Assembly (NCBI GenBank): GCA_903884105.1
Contig: CAISDJ010000113.1
Coordinates: 62,001 to 126,000, forward strand
DNA: 64,000 bases
Source of the DNA: an uncultured Pseudomonadota bacterium
Lineage (GTDB): Bacteria; Pseudomonadota; Gammaproteobacteria; Steroidobacterales; Steroidobacteraceae
Reading direction: 5' to 3'
Each line of letters opens with the position of its first letter. The stretch's first letter is position 1. The notes beneath the pieces are model-generated. The model saw only the letters and a program-made list of their open reading frames with translations, ran no database searches and had not been told where the DNA came from. Shown piece by piece: positions 1 through 8,738 of this stretch. The translations under genes were made by a program, and so were the position numbers.

Positions 1-767
1 AAATCGGGCGCAACTTCAATCCGGCGCTCGGGTACGTCAACCGCACGGATATCCGCGACTACACCGCCGACCTGGGCTACACGCAGTTCTTTCGCGGCAA
101 CAGGATCCAGTCCTGGTTCGCCGGCATCGATGCGCAACTCGTCTATGGCATCGACGGTGGCCGGCAGACCGAAGTGCTCGTATACCGACTGTCCGAGATC
201 GAGACCAGCTCCCGGCACAAGGCTCAACTGCGCTACCTGCAGAACAGGGAAGTCGTACAGCGTCCCTTCATCCTGTACTCGGAACCTGGCCGTCAGTTCA
301 CGGTCCAGCCGGGCGAGTATGCTTTCGATCAGGGCGAGCTCAGCATCACAACCGCAGGGCAGCTGGCCTTCTCTGGCAGCGTGACGGCGACCGTCGGCGA
401 TTTCTATGACGGCAAGCGGACCGGCATCGCCTCCACGTTCAACTGGAACCAGTCGCGCCACTTCCGGCTCGCGCTGACGCATGACTGGAACAGCATCCAC
501 CTGCGCCAGGGCGACTTCATCACGCGCCTGTCGACCCTGACCACGCAAACCGCGTTTTCGTCCACGCTGTTCTGGGTGAACCTGTTCCAGTACGACAACG
601 TCTCCGAGGAAATCGGCCTCAACACGCGCCTCCAGTGGATCCCGAAGGCCGGGCAGGAGGGCTTCATCGTCCTCAACTACAACATGCAGGACCGCGACAA
701 GGACAATGCGTTCGCCGCGGCCGCGTTCGACACCAGCGTGAAGTTCCGCTACACGTTCCGTTTCTAG
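1..767 (+). CDS. C-terminal part of a DUF5916-type outer-membrane protein (5' end outside window)
   Basis: The reading frame is open from base 3 and ends with TAG at 765-767, giving the last 254 residues of a larger protein. The fragment is rich in alternating aromatic and polar strands, has blocks such as NPALGYVNRTDIR near its start and LNTRLQWIPK near its end, and finishes KFRYTFRF with a terminal aromatic, as outer-membrane beta-barrels do. These features match the C-terminal barrel of DUF5916 proteins, whose N-terminus usually carries a CBM9-like carbohydrate-binding fold. Substrate is unknown. The next gene is convergent and a hairpin repeat lies between them. A second member of this family begins at the far end of the window (63654). 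Confidence 0.75.
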   Translation, partial: IGRNFNPALGYVNRTDIRDYTADLGYTQFFRGNRIQSWFAGIDAQLVYGIDGGRQTEVLVYRLSEIETSSRHKAQLRYLQNREVVQRPFILYSEPGRQFTVQPGEYAFDQGELSITTAGQLAFSGSVTATVGDFYDGKRTGIASTFNWNQSRHFRLALTHDWNSIHLRQGDFITRLSTLTTQTAFSSTLFWVNLFQYDNVSEEIGLNTRLQWIPKAGQEGFIVLNYNMQDRDKDNAFAAAAFDTSVKFRYTFRF

Positions 768-834
768 CCGGGTGCCAGGCCGCTTCACTACCGTGCGCGA
801 CTGCCGGTTCGGCCGCCGCCACCACCAAAGAAGA

Positions 835-876
835 GGGGACAGCCCTTCTTACCCAAGGTAGGAAGAGTCTGTCCCC
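835..876. repeat. REP-like imperfect palindrome between convergent genes
   Basis: GGGGACAG (835-842) and its complement CTGTCCCC (869-876) bracket a partly complementary interior, giving a long stem with small mismatches. It lies between the stop of the DUF5916-type gene and the stop of the convergent Old Yellow Enzyme gene. Position and structure fit a REP element acting as a bidirectional 3' end. A shorter relative, also followed by CTGCT, is at 12833-12846. Confidence 0.6.
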
Positions 877-920
877 TGCTGACCCACCCGACGCGATATG
901 CGATCGCGCCGCGCGTGAGA

Positions 921-1985
921 TCAGGCCATCGCCGGAATGTCGGTGTAACCCTTCGGGCCCGGCGAGTAGAACGTCGTGGCATCCCACGCATTGAGCTCGG
1001 CGCCCTTCTCGAAGCGGGCCGGCAGGTCCGGGTTCGCGATGAACAGCTTGCCGTAGACGCAGAAGTCTGCAAGGCCGGACTTGAGGGCGGCTTCGCCAGT
1101 CGCCTGCGTGAGGCCGCCGACAATTGCGTACGTGCCACTGTAATGGGGACGCAGCATCTCCCACGTGCCAGGCACCACGGTCTGCAGTACGTGGAGATAC
1201 CCGAGGCCAAGCGGCGCAAGCGCCTTCACCAGCGTCGTATAAGTTGCCGTCGGATCCGTATCCTGCACGTCGTTGAACGGCATCGACGGGGCAATCTTGA
1301 TGCCGACCTTGAGCGGCGAACCCGCGGCCTTAACCATGGCGTCGAGGCTTTCCATGACGAAGCGGATACGGTTGTTGACGCTGCCGCCGTATTGGTCGGT
1401 ACGCTGGTTCACGTTCGTGGACAGGAACTGCATCGGCAAGTAGCCGGAAGCGCAGTGATACTCGACACCGTCGAAACCGGCAGCCATCGCGTTGCGAGTG
1501 GCCTGCGCGAAATCCTCGATGACCTTGACGACTTCGCTGGTCGACAGCGCATGCGGAACGGGGTGATCCTGCATACCCTGCTCGTCGGTCCAGATCTGGC
1601 CGGCGGCCTTGATCGCCGATGGCGCAACCAGCGGCTCGGTGGTGTAGCGGTTCGCGTCATGGCCGATGCGGCCGACGTGCATCAGCTGGCAGAACATCTT
1701 GCCGCCCTTCGCATGCACGGCGTCGGTGATCTTCTTCCATGCGGCAATCTGTTCAGTGGACTCAATTGCAGGCGAGCGGGCGTAACCGAGGCCGACTGCC
1801 GATGGCGCGGTGCCTTCGGACAGGATGAGGCCGGCCGAGGCGCGCTGCGTGTAGTACTCGATCGCGAGTTCGGACGGGACGCCGCCCTTCAAGGCACGGC
1901 TGCGCGTCATCGGCGACATGATCATGCGATTCCGCGTTTCCATGCCGCCGATCCGGCCGGGCGACAAAAGGGTGATATCCGACAT
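921..1985 (-). CDS. Old Yellow Enzyme family NADH:flavin oxidoreductase (alkene reductase)
   Basis: The 354-residue product is a TIM-barrel flavoenzyme of the NemA/OYE family, which reduces activated C=C bonds or nitro-compounds with NAD(P)H and FMN in the cytoplasm. The ATG at 1985 is chosen because TAGGAGA lies five bases upstream and the N-terminus then begins directly with the OYE NRMIMSPMTRSRA block; an in-frame upstream extension to 2282 has no family match. Visible motifs are QLMHVGRIGH (100-109), QRTDQYGGS (194-202) and a C-terminal GYTDIP. The active-site block reads HCASGYL (177-183): His177 and Tyr182 are kept, but the usual second His or Asn is Ser180. Lys230 and Lys313 replace arginines that normally contact the FMN phosphate. 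A TACAAT -10 candidate is at 2050-2055. Physiological substrate unknown. Confidence 0.9.
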   Translation of the reverse strand: MSDITLLSPGRIGGMETRNRMIMSPMTRSRALKGGVPSELAIEYYTQRASAGLILSEGTAPSAVGLGYARSPAIESTEQIAAWKKITDAVHAKGGKMFCQLMHVGRIGHDANRYTTEPLVAPSAIKAAGQIWTDEQGMQDHPVPHALSTSEVVKVIEDFAQATRNAMAAGFDGVEYHCASGYLPMQFLSTNVNQRTDQYGGSVNNRIRFVMESLDAMVKAAGSPLKVGIKIAPSMPFNDVQDTDPTATYTTLVKALAPLGLGYLHVLQTVVPGTWEMLRPHYSGTYAIVGGLTQATGEAALKSGLADFCVYGKLFIANPDLPARFEKGAELNAWDATTFYSPGPKGYTDIPAMA

Positions 1986-2137
1986 AAGTTCTCCTAAGGT
2001 TCGCGCTAAATCGTTGTTCGTTGCTCTCCGTTGCGGAGACATTCCGACCATTGTAGCGGATTGAAACCCGGCTCCACACGCCGAAATGGGCCACGTGGAT
2101 CGCCGGATTGCCATCGGTACAATCGATTTCCCATGTC

Positions 2138-2153
2138 CTCGCATGGATGCGAG
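2138..2153. other. Perfect 7+2+7 inverted repeat upstream of the OYE gene
   Basis: CTCGCAT-GG-ATGCGAG lies about 150 bases upstream of the Old Yellow Enzyme start and 50 bases beyond the tRNA-Arg terminator. OYE genes are often controlled by TetR- or MerR-type repressors that bind palindromes, but the distance to the putative -10 is large and no regulator gene is adjacent, so an operator role is only a possibility. Confidence 0.25.
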
Positions 2154-2199
2154 CCGTCCCCAGGCAAGGCTGCCGCAGTGAGAAGCGCTCAAGGGCGCG

Positions 2200-2242
2200 C
2201 CAAAGAAAAAAGGCTCACCGTCATTGAGACCGTGAGCCTTTT
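2200..2242 (-). terminator. Rho-independent terminator of the tRNA-Arg transcript
   Basis: On the minus strand AAAAGGCTCAC (2242-2232) pairs perfectly over 11 bp with GTGAGCCTTTT (2218-2208). The T tract continues as TTTTTTCTTT to about 2202. It lies just after the 3' CCA of the tRNA. Confidence 0.85.
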
Positions 2243-2246
2243 GATG

Positions 2247-2323
2247 TGGTGCGCCCGGAGAGATTCGAACTCCCGACCCCAACGTTCGTAGCGTTGTACT
2301 CTATCCAGCTGAGCTACGGGCGC
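2247..2323 (-). tRNA. tRNA-Arg(ACG)
   Basis: The minus strand reads a full 77-nt cloverleaf. The acceptor GCGCCCG pairs with CGGGCGC followed by A and an encoded CCA. The D arm contains AGCTCAGCTGGATAGAG. The anticodon stem CAACG/CGTTG closes the loop CTACGAA with anticodon ACG (wobble A normally deaminated to inosine), and the T arm is GTCGGGAGTTCGAATCTC. It reads CGN arginine codons. A strong terminator follows directly. Confidence 0.97.
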
Positions 2324-2375
2324 GCTTAAACCTGATTATATCAACATAGTGCGGCAGACGCCGCGTGCATAAACT

Positions 2376-2413
2376 CTTCTTCTTTCTTTGGAGAAATCCA
2401 AAGCAAGAAGAAG
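2376..2413 (-). terminator. Long hairpin downstream of tRNA-Ser
   Basis: A 16-bp stem with one mismatch (2376-2391 with 2398-2413) and a 6-base loop starts about 15 bases beyond the tRNA-Ser 3' end on the minus strand. The arms are almost pure purine and pyrimidine (CTTCTTCTTG and its complement). It has no clean U tract, so it may be a processing or weak termination structure. Confidence 0.5.
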
Positions 2414-2428
2414 CAAGAAAGAAAAATT

Positions 2429-2519
2429 TGGCGGAGAGTGAGGGATTCGAACCCTCGATGGACTTTTGATCCATACACCCTTAGCAGGGGTGCGCCTTCG
2501 ACCACTCGGCCAACTCTCC
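2429..2519 (-). tRNA. tRNA-Ser(GCT)
   Basis: The minus strand reads a 91-nt type II tRNA. The acceptor GGAGAGT pairs with ACTCTCC, then G73 and an encoded CCA. The anticodon stem CACCC/GGGTG closes the loop CTGCTAA, with anticodon GCT (AGC/AGU serine codons). A long variable arm (TATGGATCAAAAGTCCATC) and the T arm GAGGGTTCGAATCCCTC follow. The long variable arm confirms serine identity. Confidence 0.97.
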
Positions 2520-2649
2520 GCAGCATCATCCCGCCGACATTGTGGTCGGTGGGTCTTGCGCTTCGAGGGTCGAGCCCCGCCGCGAAGGGGGGCAAGGATA
2601 CTGGCCACGGGCGGGCCAGTAAAGGCTGCTGTGACCTAAAAACTCGCGT

Positions 2650-2856
2650 TCAGGTGCCGGAACCGGTGGCCGGACGGGCTGGAGGAACCTGCTCCTCGCG
2701 CTTGATGCGGTCGAAGATCTCTTCGCGATGAACGGCCACTTCCTTGGGTGCATTGACACCGATGCGCACCTGGTTGCCCTTGACGCCCAGCACGGTGAAG
2801 GTGACGTTCTCACCGATCATCACCGTTTCGCCTACGCGCCTGGTCAGAATCAGCAT
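2650..2856 (-). CDS. csrA: Carbon storage regulator CsrA (RsmA)
   Basis: The 68-residue protein begins [15 protein letters not shown] and contains [18 protein letters not shown], the conserved strands and the second RNA-contact region of CsrA dimers. CsrA binds GGA motifs in mRNA leaders to block or stabilise translation and controls carbon flow, motility and biofilm formation. The C-terminal tail (residues 55-68) is poorly conserved. The leader GAAGGAGCAGGAAATG holds two GGA motifs over the ribosome site, which suggests autoregulation. A TACAAT -10 candidate is at 2884-2889, so the gene may have its own promoter as well as read-through from alaS 148 bases upstream. The alaS-csrA order is the usual gammaproteobacterial one. 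Confidence 0.97.
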   Translation of the reverse strand: MLILTRRVGETVMIGENVTFTVLGVKGNQVRIGVNAPKEVAVHREEIFDRIKREEQVPPARPATGSGT

Positions 2857-3004
2857 TTCCTGCTCCTTCAGTCGGTTTTATGGATTGTAGCGCTGGATTC
2901 TCAGGCTGGCTCGGGAAATGCGCTACGACGTTCGTAAAGCCGATGACAGCCCCAGCATTCCATGGATCAGTGATCCCCCTGAACCGCGCAAAGTTTCGAC
3001 CAGA

Positions 3005-5677
3005 TCAGGAATGGCGGGCCTGAATCCACGGGACAACGGAGGCCAGGGCCGCGTCCAGGTTGGCCGGCTCCGTCCCGCCTGCCTGTGCCAACTCAGGGCG
3101 CCCCCCTCCGCGGCCCCCAACCTGCTGGGCAACGGCGTTGACCAGGTCACCCGCCTTGACCCGCTTGGCCTGGTCAGCCGTGACGCCGGCTACCAGGACC
3201 ACCTTGCCTTCACTGTCGACTGTCGCGAGGACAATCGCCGCTGATTGCAGCTTTGCCTTGAGCTGGTCGACAGCCACTCGCAGGCCTTCGGCATCAGTAC
3301 CGTCCAGACGAGCCGCCACTACCTTGATACCGGCGACATCCACTGCGCCTGCCGAAAGATCGTCGCCCTGTCCGCTCGCGAGCTTGGCTTTGGCCTGTGC
3401 CAATTCCTTTTCCAGCTTGCGGGCACGCTCGATGAGCTGGCGAATCTTGTCCTCGACATCATCGCGGCCGGCTTTCACCAGGGACGCGGCTTCGCGCACC
3501 ATCTGGTCAGTGCCGGTCACCCAATCGAGGGCGCCCTGCCCGGTTACCGCTTCGATTCTTCTGACACCCGCAGCGACTCCGCCTTCGCTCACAATCTTGA
3601 ACAGTCCGATATCGCCCGCACGTTCCACGTGCGTGCCACCACAGAGTTCGGTCGAGAAGGCGCCGATACGAAGCACCCGGACTTCGTCGTCGTACTTTTC
3701 ACCGAACAGCGCCATGGCGCCCGAAGCCACTGCAGCCTCGTAATCCATCAGCTCCGTTTCTGCCGGTGCGTTCGCACGGATTTCCGCATTCACCAAGCGC
3801 TCCACAGCCCTCTGCTCCTCGAGCGTGACCGGCTGGTAGTGCGAGAAATCGAAACGCAGGCGATCCGGCTCGACCAGCGAGCCCTTCTGCGTGACATGGG
3901 TACCCAGCACTCTGCGCAGCGCCGCGTGCATCAGGTGGGTCGCCGAGTGATTGAGGCGCACGGCTGCGCGACGCTCCGCATCGACGGACGCCGTCACCTG
4001 CGAACCGACTGCGAGCGTGCCATCGACGATCTTGCCAACATGCACGATGGACTTGCCGGCCTTGCGCACGTCGGTAATCTGGACGCGCAAGCCCTGACCC
4101 GACAGCCACCCATGGTCCGCTACCTGGCCACCACTCTCCGCATAGAACGGCGTGCGCTCCAGAATGACCTGCACGGACTCTCCGGAAGATGCCGTCTTGA
4201 CCTCACTTCCGGCTTCGCCAATCAGCGCAGTGACGTGGGTCGGCAGCTCGAGATCGTCGTAGCCACAAAACTCGGTCTGCCCTTCGATTTGCGCGCCACC
4301 CCGCAAGTCGACGTTGAACTTGCTGGCGGAACGCGCGCGGTCACGCTGCGCTGCCATCGCGATTTCGAAACCTGCTTGATCGATGTCCAATCCGCGTTCG
4401 CGCGCGACGTCGGCAGTCAGATCCATTGGAAAGCCATACGTGTCGTACAGCTTGAACACGGTTTCACCAGGAATCGTCTTGTTGCCCTTGAGCCCGCCGA
4501 TGGCAGCCTCAAGCAGCGACATGCCTTGCAGCAACGTTTCCGCAAAGCGCTCTTCTTCCTGCCGGAGGACCCGCTCGATATGCGCGCGCTGCGCCTTCAG
4601 TTCCGGATACGCAGCGCCCATTTCACGCTCAAGTGCGCTCACCAGCTGGTAGAAGAACGGCTTGGTCTGTCCGAGCTGGTAGCCATGTCGGATGGCCCGA
4701 CGGATGATCCGCCGCAACACATAGCCGCGGCCTTCATTCGAGGGCAACACGCCATCTGCAACCAGGAAGGAGCAAGCACGGATGTGATCGGCAATCACGC
4801 GTAGTGAACCCGATGCCAGGCTCGCGGCCCCCGTGACCTTCGCCGCATCCGCGATCAGGCCCTGGAAAAGGTCGATCTCGTAGTTCGAATGCACGCCCTG
4901 CATCACCGCGGCAACGCGCTCGAGACCCATACCGGTATCCACGGAGGGCTTCGGCAACGGCGTCAACACACCATCAGCCGAGCGGTCGAACTGCATGAAC
5001 ACCAGGTTCCAGATTTCGATCCAGCGATCACCGTCGGCATCGGGCGAACCCGGAGGACCGCCGGGAATCTCTGCGCCATGGTCGTAGAAAATCTCGGTGC
5101 ACGGGCCACACGGGCCAGTTTCACCCATCTGCCAGAAATTGTCCCCCGACGGGGATTTCGCGGCGTCATCCGACCCGCCGCCCGGCTTGTCGCCGATGCG
5201 CACGATGCGCTCTTTTGGCAGGCCGATTTGCTTGTTCCAGATGTCAAAGGCCTCGTCATCCGTGTGGTAGACGGTGACCATCAGGCGAGTTGGGTCGATG
5301 CCCAGCCACTCCTTGCCCGTCACGAAATCCCAAGCGTAGCGGATGGCATGCTGCTTGAAGTAATCGCCGAAGCTGAAGTTGCCAAGCATTTCGAAGAACG
5401 TGTGATGCCGGGCGGTGTAGCCCACGTTCTCGAGATCGTTGTGCTTGCCGCCGGCACGAACGCAGCGCTGTGAGCTGGCGGCGCGCACATAACTGCGCTT
5501 TTCCTTGCCCAGAAAGCAGTCCTTGAACTGCACCATGCCGGCATTCGTGAAGAGCAGCGTCGGGTCATTGCCCGGGACGAGCGAACTGGAGGCCACGATC
5601 TGGTGTTCGCGCTCGCGGAAGAACCGCAAATACAGAGCACGCAGCTCGCTGCTGGTTACTGGCTTCGGACTCGTCAT
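3005..5677 (-). CDS. alaS: Alanyl-tRNA synthetase
   Basis: The 890-residue class II synthetase charges tRNA-Ala in the cytoplasm. The catalytic domain starts with the [12 protein letters not shown] region and includes [15 protein letters not shown] and the [17 protein letters not shown] motif. The central region binds the G3:U70 acceptor. The editing domain carries the zinc-ligand motifs HSATH and CGGTH, which clear mischarged Ser and Gly. The C-Ala domain ends with a glycine-rich [16 protein letters not shown] block. Length is normal for the family. It lies 37 bases after recX and precedes csrA. The ATG at 5677 has no strong ribosome site, so some coupling to recX is possible. Confidence 0.98.
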   Translation of the reverse strand: MTSPKPVTSSELRALYLRFFREREHQIVASSSLVPGNDPTLLFTNAGMVQFKDCFLGKEKRSYVRAASSQRCVRAGGKHNDLENVGYTARHHTFFEMLGNFSFGDYFKQHAIRYAWDFVTGKEWLGIDPTRLMVTVYHTDDEAFDIWNKQIGLPKERIVRIGDKPGGGSDDAAKSPSGDNFWQMGETGPCGPCTEIFYDHGAEIPGGPPGSPDADGDRWIEIWNLVFMQFDRSADGVLTPLPKPSVDTGMGLERVAAVMQGVHSNYEIDLFQGLIADAAKVTGAASLASGSLRVIADHIRACSFLVADGVLPSNEGRGYVLRRIIRRAIRHGYQLGQTKPFFYQLVSALEREMGAAYPELKAQRAHIERVLRQEEERFAETLLQGMSLLEAAIGGLKGNKTIPGETVFKLYDTYGFPMDLTADVARERGLDIDQAGFEIAMAAQRDRARSASKFNVDLRGGAQIEGQTEFCGYDDLELPTHVTALIGEAGSEVKTASSGESVQVILERTPFYAESGGQVADHGWLSGQGLRVQITDVRKAGKSIVHVGKIVDGTLAVGSQVTASVDAERRAAVRLNHSATHLMHAALRRVLGTHVTQKGSLVEPDRLRFDFSHYQPVTLEEQRAVERLVNAEIRANAPAETELMDYEAAVASGAMALFGEKYDDEVRVLRIGAFSTELCGGTHVERAGDIGLFKIVSEGGVAAGVRRIEAVTGQGALDWVTGTDQMVREAASLVKAGRDDVEDKIRQLIERARKLEKELAQAKAKLASGQGDDLSAGAVDVAGIKVVAARLDGTDAEGLRVAVDQLKAKLQSAAIVLATVDSEGKVVLVAGVTADQAKRVKAGDLVNAVAQQVGGRGGGRPELAQAGGTEPANLDAALASVVPWIQARHS

Positions 5678-5714
5678 GATGCTCGCGTCTGGCTTCGCGT
5701 TGGGGCGTTACGAT

Positions 5715-6260
5715 TCAAAGGCCAGGATCGGACGCGAAATCGGGGTCAACCCCTGCGTCTGGACCGAAAGCGGCCCGGATCTGGTCTTGTGAAAACCCGC
5801 GATATTGCAGGAAGCGGGACTGCTTTGCACGCTCGGCAAAGCTGGCAGGGAGGGGCCCACTGAACTTCTTTCGGCGGACGCTGCGGGCGACGTCCAGCCA
5901 GTCCACCTCGGCCTCGTCGAGCAAGCGCTCTACCAGCTCTGCGGCTACCCCGCTCTCGCGCAGTTCGGACCGGATCCGCATTGGGCCCTGTCCGCGGGCG
6001 GCGTGATGGGTAATGAAGCTGGCGACATACCGTTCGTCGGAGAGCAGGCCCTTGCGTCCGAGCTCCGCAAGCACTTCCGAGGTGACCTCAGCGTCGTAAC
6101 CCCGGGACTCCAGTTTGCGCCCGAGCTCACCGGTGGAGTGCTCCCGGCGGGCCAGCAACCCGATCGCGGAGGAGCGGATACGTGACGGGTCCGAGGCTGC
6201 CTCAGACCCGTCCGCAGATTTTTCATCGCCTGGTTTGGGGAATCGCCGCCGAGTTGCCAT
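5715..6260 (-). CDS. recX: Regulatory protein RecX
   Basis: The 181-residue protein modulates RecA by binding its filament and inhibiting strand exchange and ATPase. It consists of tandem three-helix RecX repeats: AIGLLARREHSTGELGRKLESRGY is the first, followed by GLLSDERYVASFITHHAARGQGPMRI-type segments and a terminal SRFLQYRGFSQDQIRAAF. A charged, low-complexity N-terminus of about 25 residues precedes the repeats. It lies 85 bases downstream of recA on the same strand. A GC-rich region between them could partly terminate transcription, which would keep RecX below RecA as is known in E. coli. Confidence 0.95.
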   Translation of the reverse strand: MATRRRFPKPGDEKSADGSEAASDPSRIRSSAIGLLARREHSTGELGRKLESRGYDAEVTSEVLAELGRKGLLSDERYVASFITHHAARGQGPMRIRSELRESGVAAELVERLLDEAEVDWLDVARSVRRKKFSGPLPASFAERAKQSRFLQYRGFSQDQIRAAFGPDAGVDPDFASDPGL

Positions 6261-6345
6261 CCGAGACCTGCCGTGAGTCCTGATTCATGGCCTCAAGGGC
6301 ACCCTGCCGCTGCGGCCTGGGACAGGGGAGTTCCTCAACGCGGCG

Positions 6346-7371
6346 TCAGGCTTCCTTCGCGGCAGCCTCATGCTTCACGACCTTGGGTAAAAGCTTTTCG
6401 CGGAGCTTGCCTTCGATATCGCGCGCCTTCTCGGGATGCTGCTCGAGGAAGGTCTTCGCATTTTCCTTGCCCTGGCCGATGCGCTCGCCATTGTACGCGT
6501 ACCAGGAGCCGGATTTCTCCACGAAGCCATGCAGCACGCCCATATCGATGATCTCTCCGTTACGCGAAATGCCCTGGCCATACATGATTTCGAACTCGGC
6601 CTCGCGGAACGGCGGCGCCACCTTGTTTTTCACGACTTTGACGCGCGTCTGGTTGCCAACCACTTCCTCGCCGTTCTTGATCGCGCCGATACGGCGGATG
6701 TCGAGGCGCACGGACGCATAGAACTTGAGCGCGTTACCACCGGTCGTGGTCTCGGGGTTGCCGAACATCACTCCGATCTTCATGCGGATCTGGTTGATGA
6801 AGATGACGATGGTGTTCGAGCGCTTGATGTTGCCAGTGAGTTTGCGCAGCGCCTGCGACATCAGACGGGCCTGCAGGCCCATGTGGGAATCGCCCATTTC
6901 ACCTTCGATTTCCGCCTTTGGTGTCAGCGCGGCGACAGAGTCGACGACGATCACATCGACCGCACCCGAGCGCACGAGCATGTCGGTGATCTCAAGGGCC
7001 TGTTCGCCCGTGTCCGGCTGGGAGACCAGCAGGTCGGTGATGTTGACGCCCAGCTTTTCGGCATACGAAGGGTCGAGCGCGTGCTCGGCATCGACGAATG
7101 CGGCGGTTCCGCCTGATTTCTGGCATTCGGCAATGACCTGCAGGGTCAGCGTCGTCTTGCCTGAGGATTCCGGCCCGTAGATTTCAACGACACGCCCCTT
7201 CGGCAACCCACCCACGCCGAGGGCAATGTCCAACCCCAGGGAACCCGTTGAAATGGCTTCTACATCGTAGCTATCGCCAGCGTCGCCAAGGCGCATGACC
7301 GAGCCCTTGCCGAACTGCTTTTCAATCTGCCCGAGGGCGGCGGCCAATGCCTTCTTGCGGTTGTCATCCAT
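6346..7371 (-). CDS. recA: Recombinase RecA
   Basis: The 341-residue protein starts [20 protein letters not shown], the expected RecA N-terminus, so the ATG at 7371 is preferred over an in-frame extension to 7494 that would run through the promoter. The Walker A motif is GPESSGKT (65-72). Other RecA hallmarks are [29 protein letters not shown] and the L2 region [20 protein letters not shown]. RecA forms filaments on single-stranded DNA for homologous recombination and stimulates LexA self-cleavage. The promoter overlaps an SOS box (7426-7443). The tail is basic and alanine-rich rather than strongly acidic. Confidence 0.98.
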   Translation of the reverse strand: MDDNRKKALAAALGQIEKQFGKGSVMRLGDAGDSYDVEAISTGSLGLDIALGVGGLPKGRVVEIYGPESSGKTTLTLQVIAECQKSGGTAAFVDAEHALDPSYAEKLGVNITDLLVSQPDTGEQALEITDMLVRSGAVDVIVVDSVAALTPKAEIEGEMGDSHMGLQARLMSQALRKLTGNIKRSNTIVIFINQIRMKIGVMFGNPETTTGGNALKFYASVRLDIRRIGAIKNGEEVVGNQTRVKVVKNKVAPPFREAEFEIMYGQGISRNGEIIDMGVLHGFVEKSGSWYAYNGERIGQGKENAKTFLEQHPEKARDIEGKLREKLLPKVVKHEAAAKEA

Positions 7372-7425
7372 CTTGGTGATGCCTTGGGGTTTGCCTTGAG
7401 AGCGGTGGGAGGTGCAAATCCGAAC

Positions 7426-7462
7426 TACTGGGTAATTATACAGATCCCCACCTCCGTGTACA
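7426..7462 (-). promoter_or_regulatory. recA promoter with overlapping LexA (SOS) box
   Basis: The plus strand reads TACTGGGTAATTATACAG (7426-7443), which fits CTG-N10-CAG with the TACTG flank of gammaproteobacterial LexA sites. On the minus strand a perfect TATAAT (7440-7435) lies inside the box, preceded by TGTACA (7462-7457) with a 16-base spacer. LexA binding would cover the -10 element directly. The start codon is about 60 bases downstream. Confidence 0.88.
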
Positions 7463-7555
7463 CCGGTCGTGGGGACCCTCGCCGTCGAGATCATTGCACA
7501 GGCGAACGGCGGTAGAGAGCCGCATATCTGGCGAAAACAGGCGGAAATAGGCGGG

Positions 7556-8098
7556 TCAGCGGGGCTCCAGTACCCGATAGAGGGACCCCTCGGGTGTCGG
7601 GGTCGACGCCACCAGGGCCACTCCCTTCACCGGCCAGACAAACGGCGAGATCGTCTGATCCCCCACCCCACCGCCAGGGGGGTGAGAGACATTCCTGGCC
7701 AGCGTGATGTGCGCGCGGAACGGACGACGTTCCACCCTGAACCCGCTCAGTCGAAGGTCCTCATGGAATACTTGAACGGCAGCGGCAAAATCGGGGGGCA
7801 GGGAACTCGCCTCCAGGCAGAGCAGCTTCGCTCTCGGCCACCACGCGAGCCGATCGAATACGAGGTCCGCCTCGGGCCAGGCACGTGCCGAAGCCACTGC
7901 CAGCGCAGGCGGTATCTGGTCTGGCGCCACGCCACCCAGGAACGCGAGCGTCACGTGGAGATTGCCAGCTGGCACGGCGCGGCCGACTGGGGTGGCGAAT
8001 AGCGGCTGGATCACTGACAGGAGGGCATCCCGCAACCTGTCGTCGGGCCACAACGCGAAGAACAGACGGCGGACAGCGGCAGAACTGCTCACACGCAC
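7556..8098 (-). CDS. thpR: RNA 2',3'-cyclic phosphodiesterase (ThpR/LigT, 2H family)
   Basis: The 180-residue protein has the two HxTx motifs that define 2H phosphoesterases: HVTLAFLG near residue 48 and HITLAR near residue 132. These hydrolyse 2',3'-cyclic phosphate ends of RNA to 2'-phosphates, and some members ligate tRNA halves in vitro. The start is a GTG at 8098, seven bases after the pncC stop with no clear ribosome site, so coupled translation is likely. A second in-frame GTG two codons later is possible. It is the gene directly upstream of the recA promoter, an arrangement known in other Gammaproteobacteria. Confidence 0.92.
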   Translation of the reverse strand: MRVSSSAAVRRLFFALWPDDRLRDALLSVIQPLFATPVGRAVPAGNLHVTLAFLGGVAPDQIPPALAVASARAWPEADLVFDRLAWWPRAKLLCLEASSLPPDFAAAVQVFHEDLRLSGFRVERRPFRAHITLARNVSHPPGGGVGDQTISPFVWPVKGVALVASTPTPEGSLYRVLEPR

Positions 8099-8105
8099 CG
8101 CGCCG

Positions 8106-8600
8106 TCAGATCTCGAGCAACCCGCTCAGAGCGGTCATGACGCTGCGTCTCCTGACCTCTTCCCTGCCCCCATCGATGATCTTGAGTCGGGTGCGATGAT
8201 GCACGGCCTGGCCGTGCCGCCACGCCCAGCCGAACCAGACAGTCCCCACCGGTTTGCCCGGCTGCCCGCCATCGGGACCTGCAATGCCGCTCACCGCCAG
8301 GGCGATGTCACCGCCGACCCGTTCCAGCGCACCCAAGGCCATCTCGAGAACGGTGGCATCACTGACTGCGCCGTGAATCGCGAGCGTTTCCTCGGTCACG
8401 CCCAGCAGCGACTGCTTCAGGCTGTTGTCATAGCTGACGACTCCTCCCCTGAACCACGCTGAACTGCCTGGAACGTCGGTGATCGCCTTGCTGACCCACC
8501 CGCCAGTGCATGACTCGGCCGTCACCAGCTTGCGTCTGGAGTCGACCAGCAGGTGCCCCACCTTCGAGACCAACTTGAAGAGCTCATCGTCGCTGACCAT
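8106..8600 (-). CDS. pncC: Nicotinamide-nucleotide amidase PncC (CinA C-terminal domain)
   Basis: The 164-residue protein is the stand-alone CinA C-terminal domain, which deamidates NMN to NaMN in the pyridine nucleotide cycle. Diagnostic blocks are TAESCTGGWVSKAITDVPGS, the GGVVSYDN segment and VSGIAGPDGG. The ATG at 8600 gives MVSDDELFKLV, which aligns with the E. coli start and has GAGGG five bases upstream; another ATG at 8612 adds four residues. Its order before thpR and recA matches pncC-recA synteny in enterics. The DUF4136 gene on the other strand diverges from it. Confidence 0.93.
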   Translation of the reverse strand: MVSDDELFKLVSKVGHLLVDSRRKLVTAESCTGGWVSKAITDVPGSSAWFRGGVVSYDNSLKQSLLGVTEETLAIHGAVSDATVLEMALGALERVGGDIALAVSGIAGPDGGQPGKPVGTVWFGWAWRHGQAVHHRTRLKIIDGGREEVRRRSVMTALSGLLEI

Positions 8601-8738
8601 ACCCACCCTCATTGTTCTTCGGTCTGCCGCGAATTCTACCGCCCGCCCCCGGACAACTACTGCGTGCTTTGCCGGAAAGTGCGCTTGCCGGCGACGAACT
8701 TCGGCAAGTCCGCGCTGCCCAACCTGACAGGGATGGCT

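Noticed and set aside
2185-2199. 15-mer GCGCTCAAGGGCGCG shared with 26141-26155
   Set aside because: Two exact copies in intergenic DNA, but short, GC-rich and with no matching flanks. It may be a repeat remnant, though chance cannot be excluded from this window alone.
2600-2620. ACTGGCC/GGCCAGT hairpin downstream of csrA
   Set aside because: A stable seven-base stem, but no U tract follows on the csrA strand and the sequence around it has several alternative GC-rich pairings, so I did not list it as a terminator.
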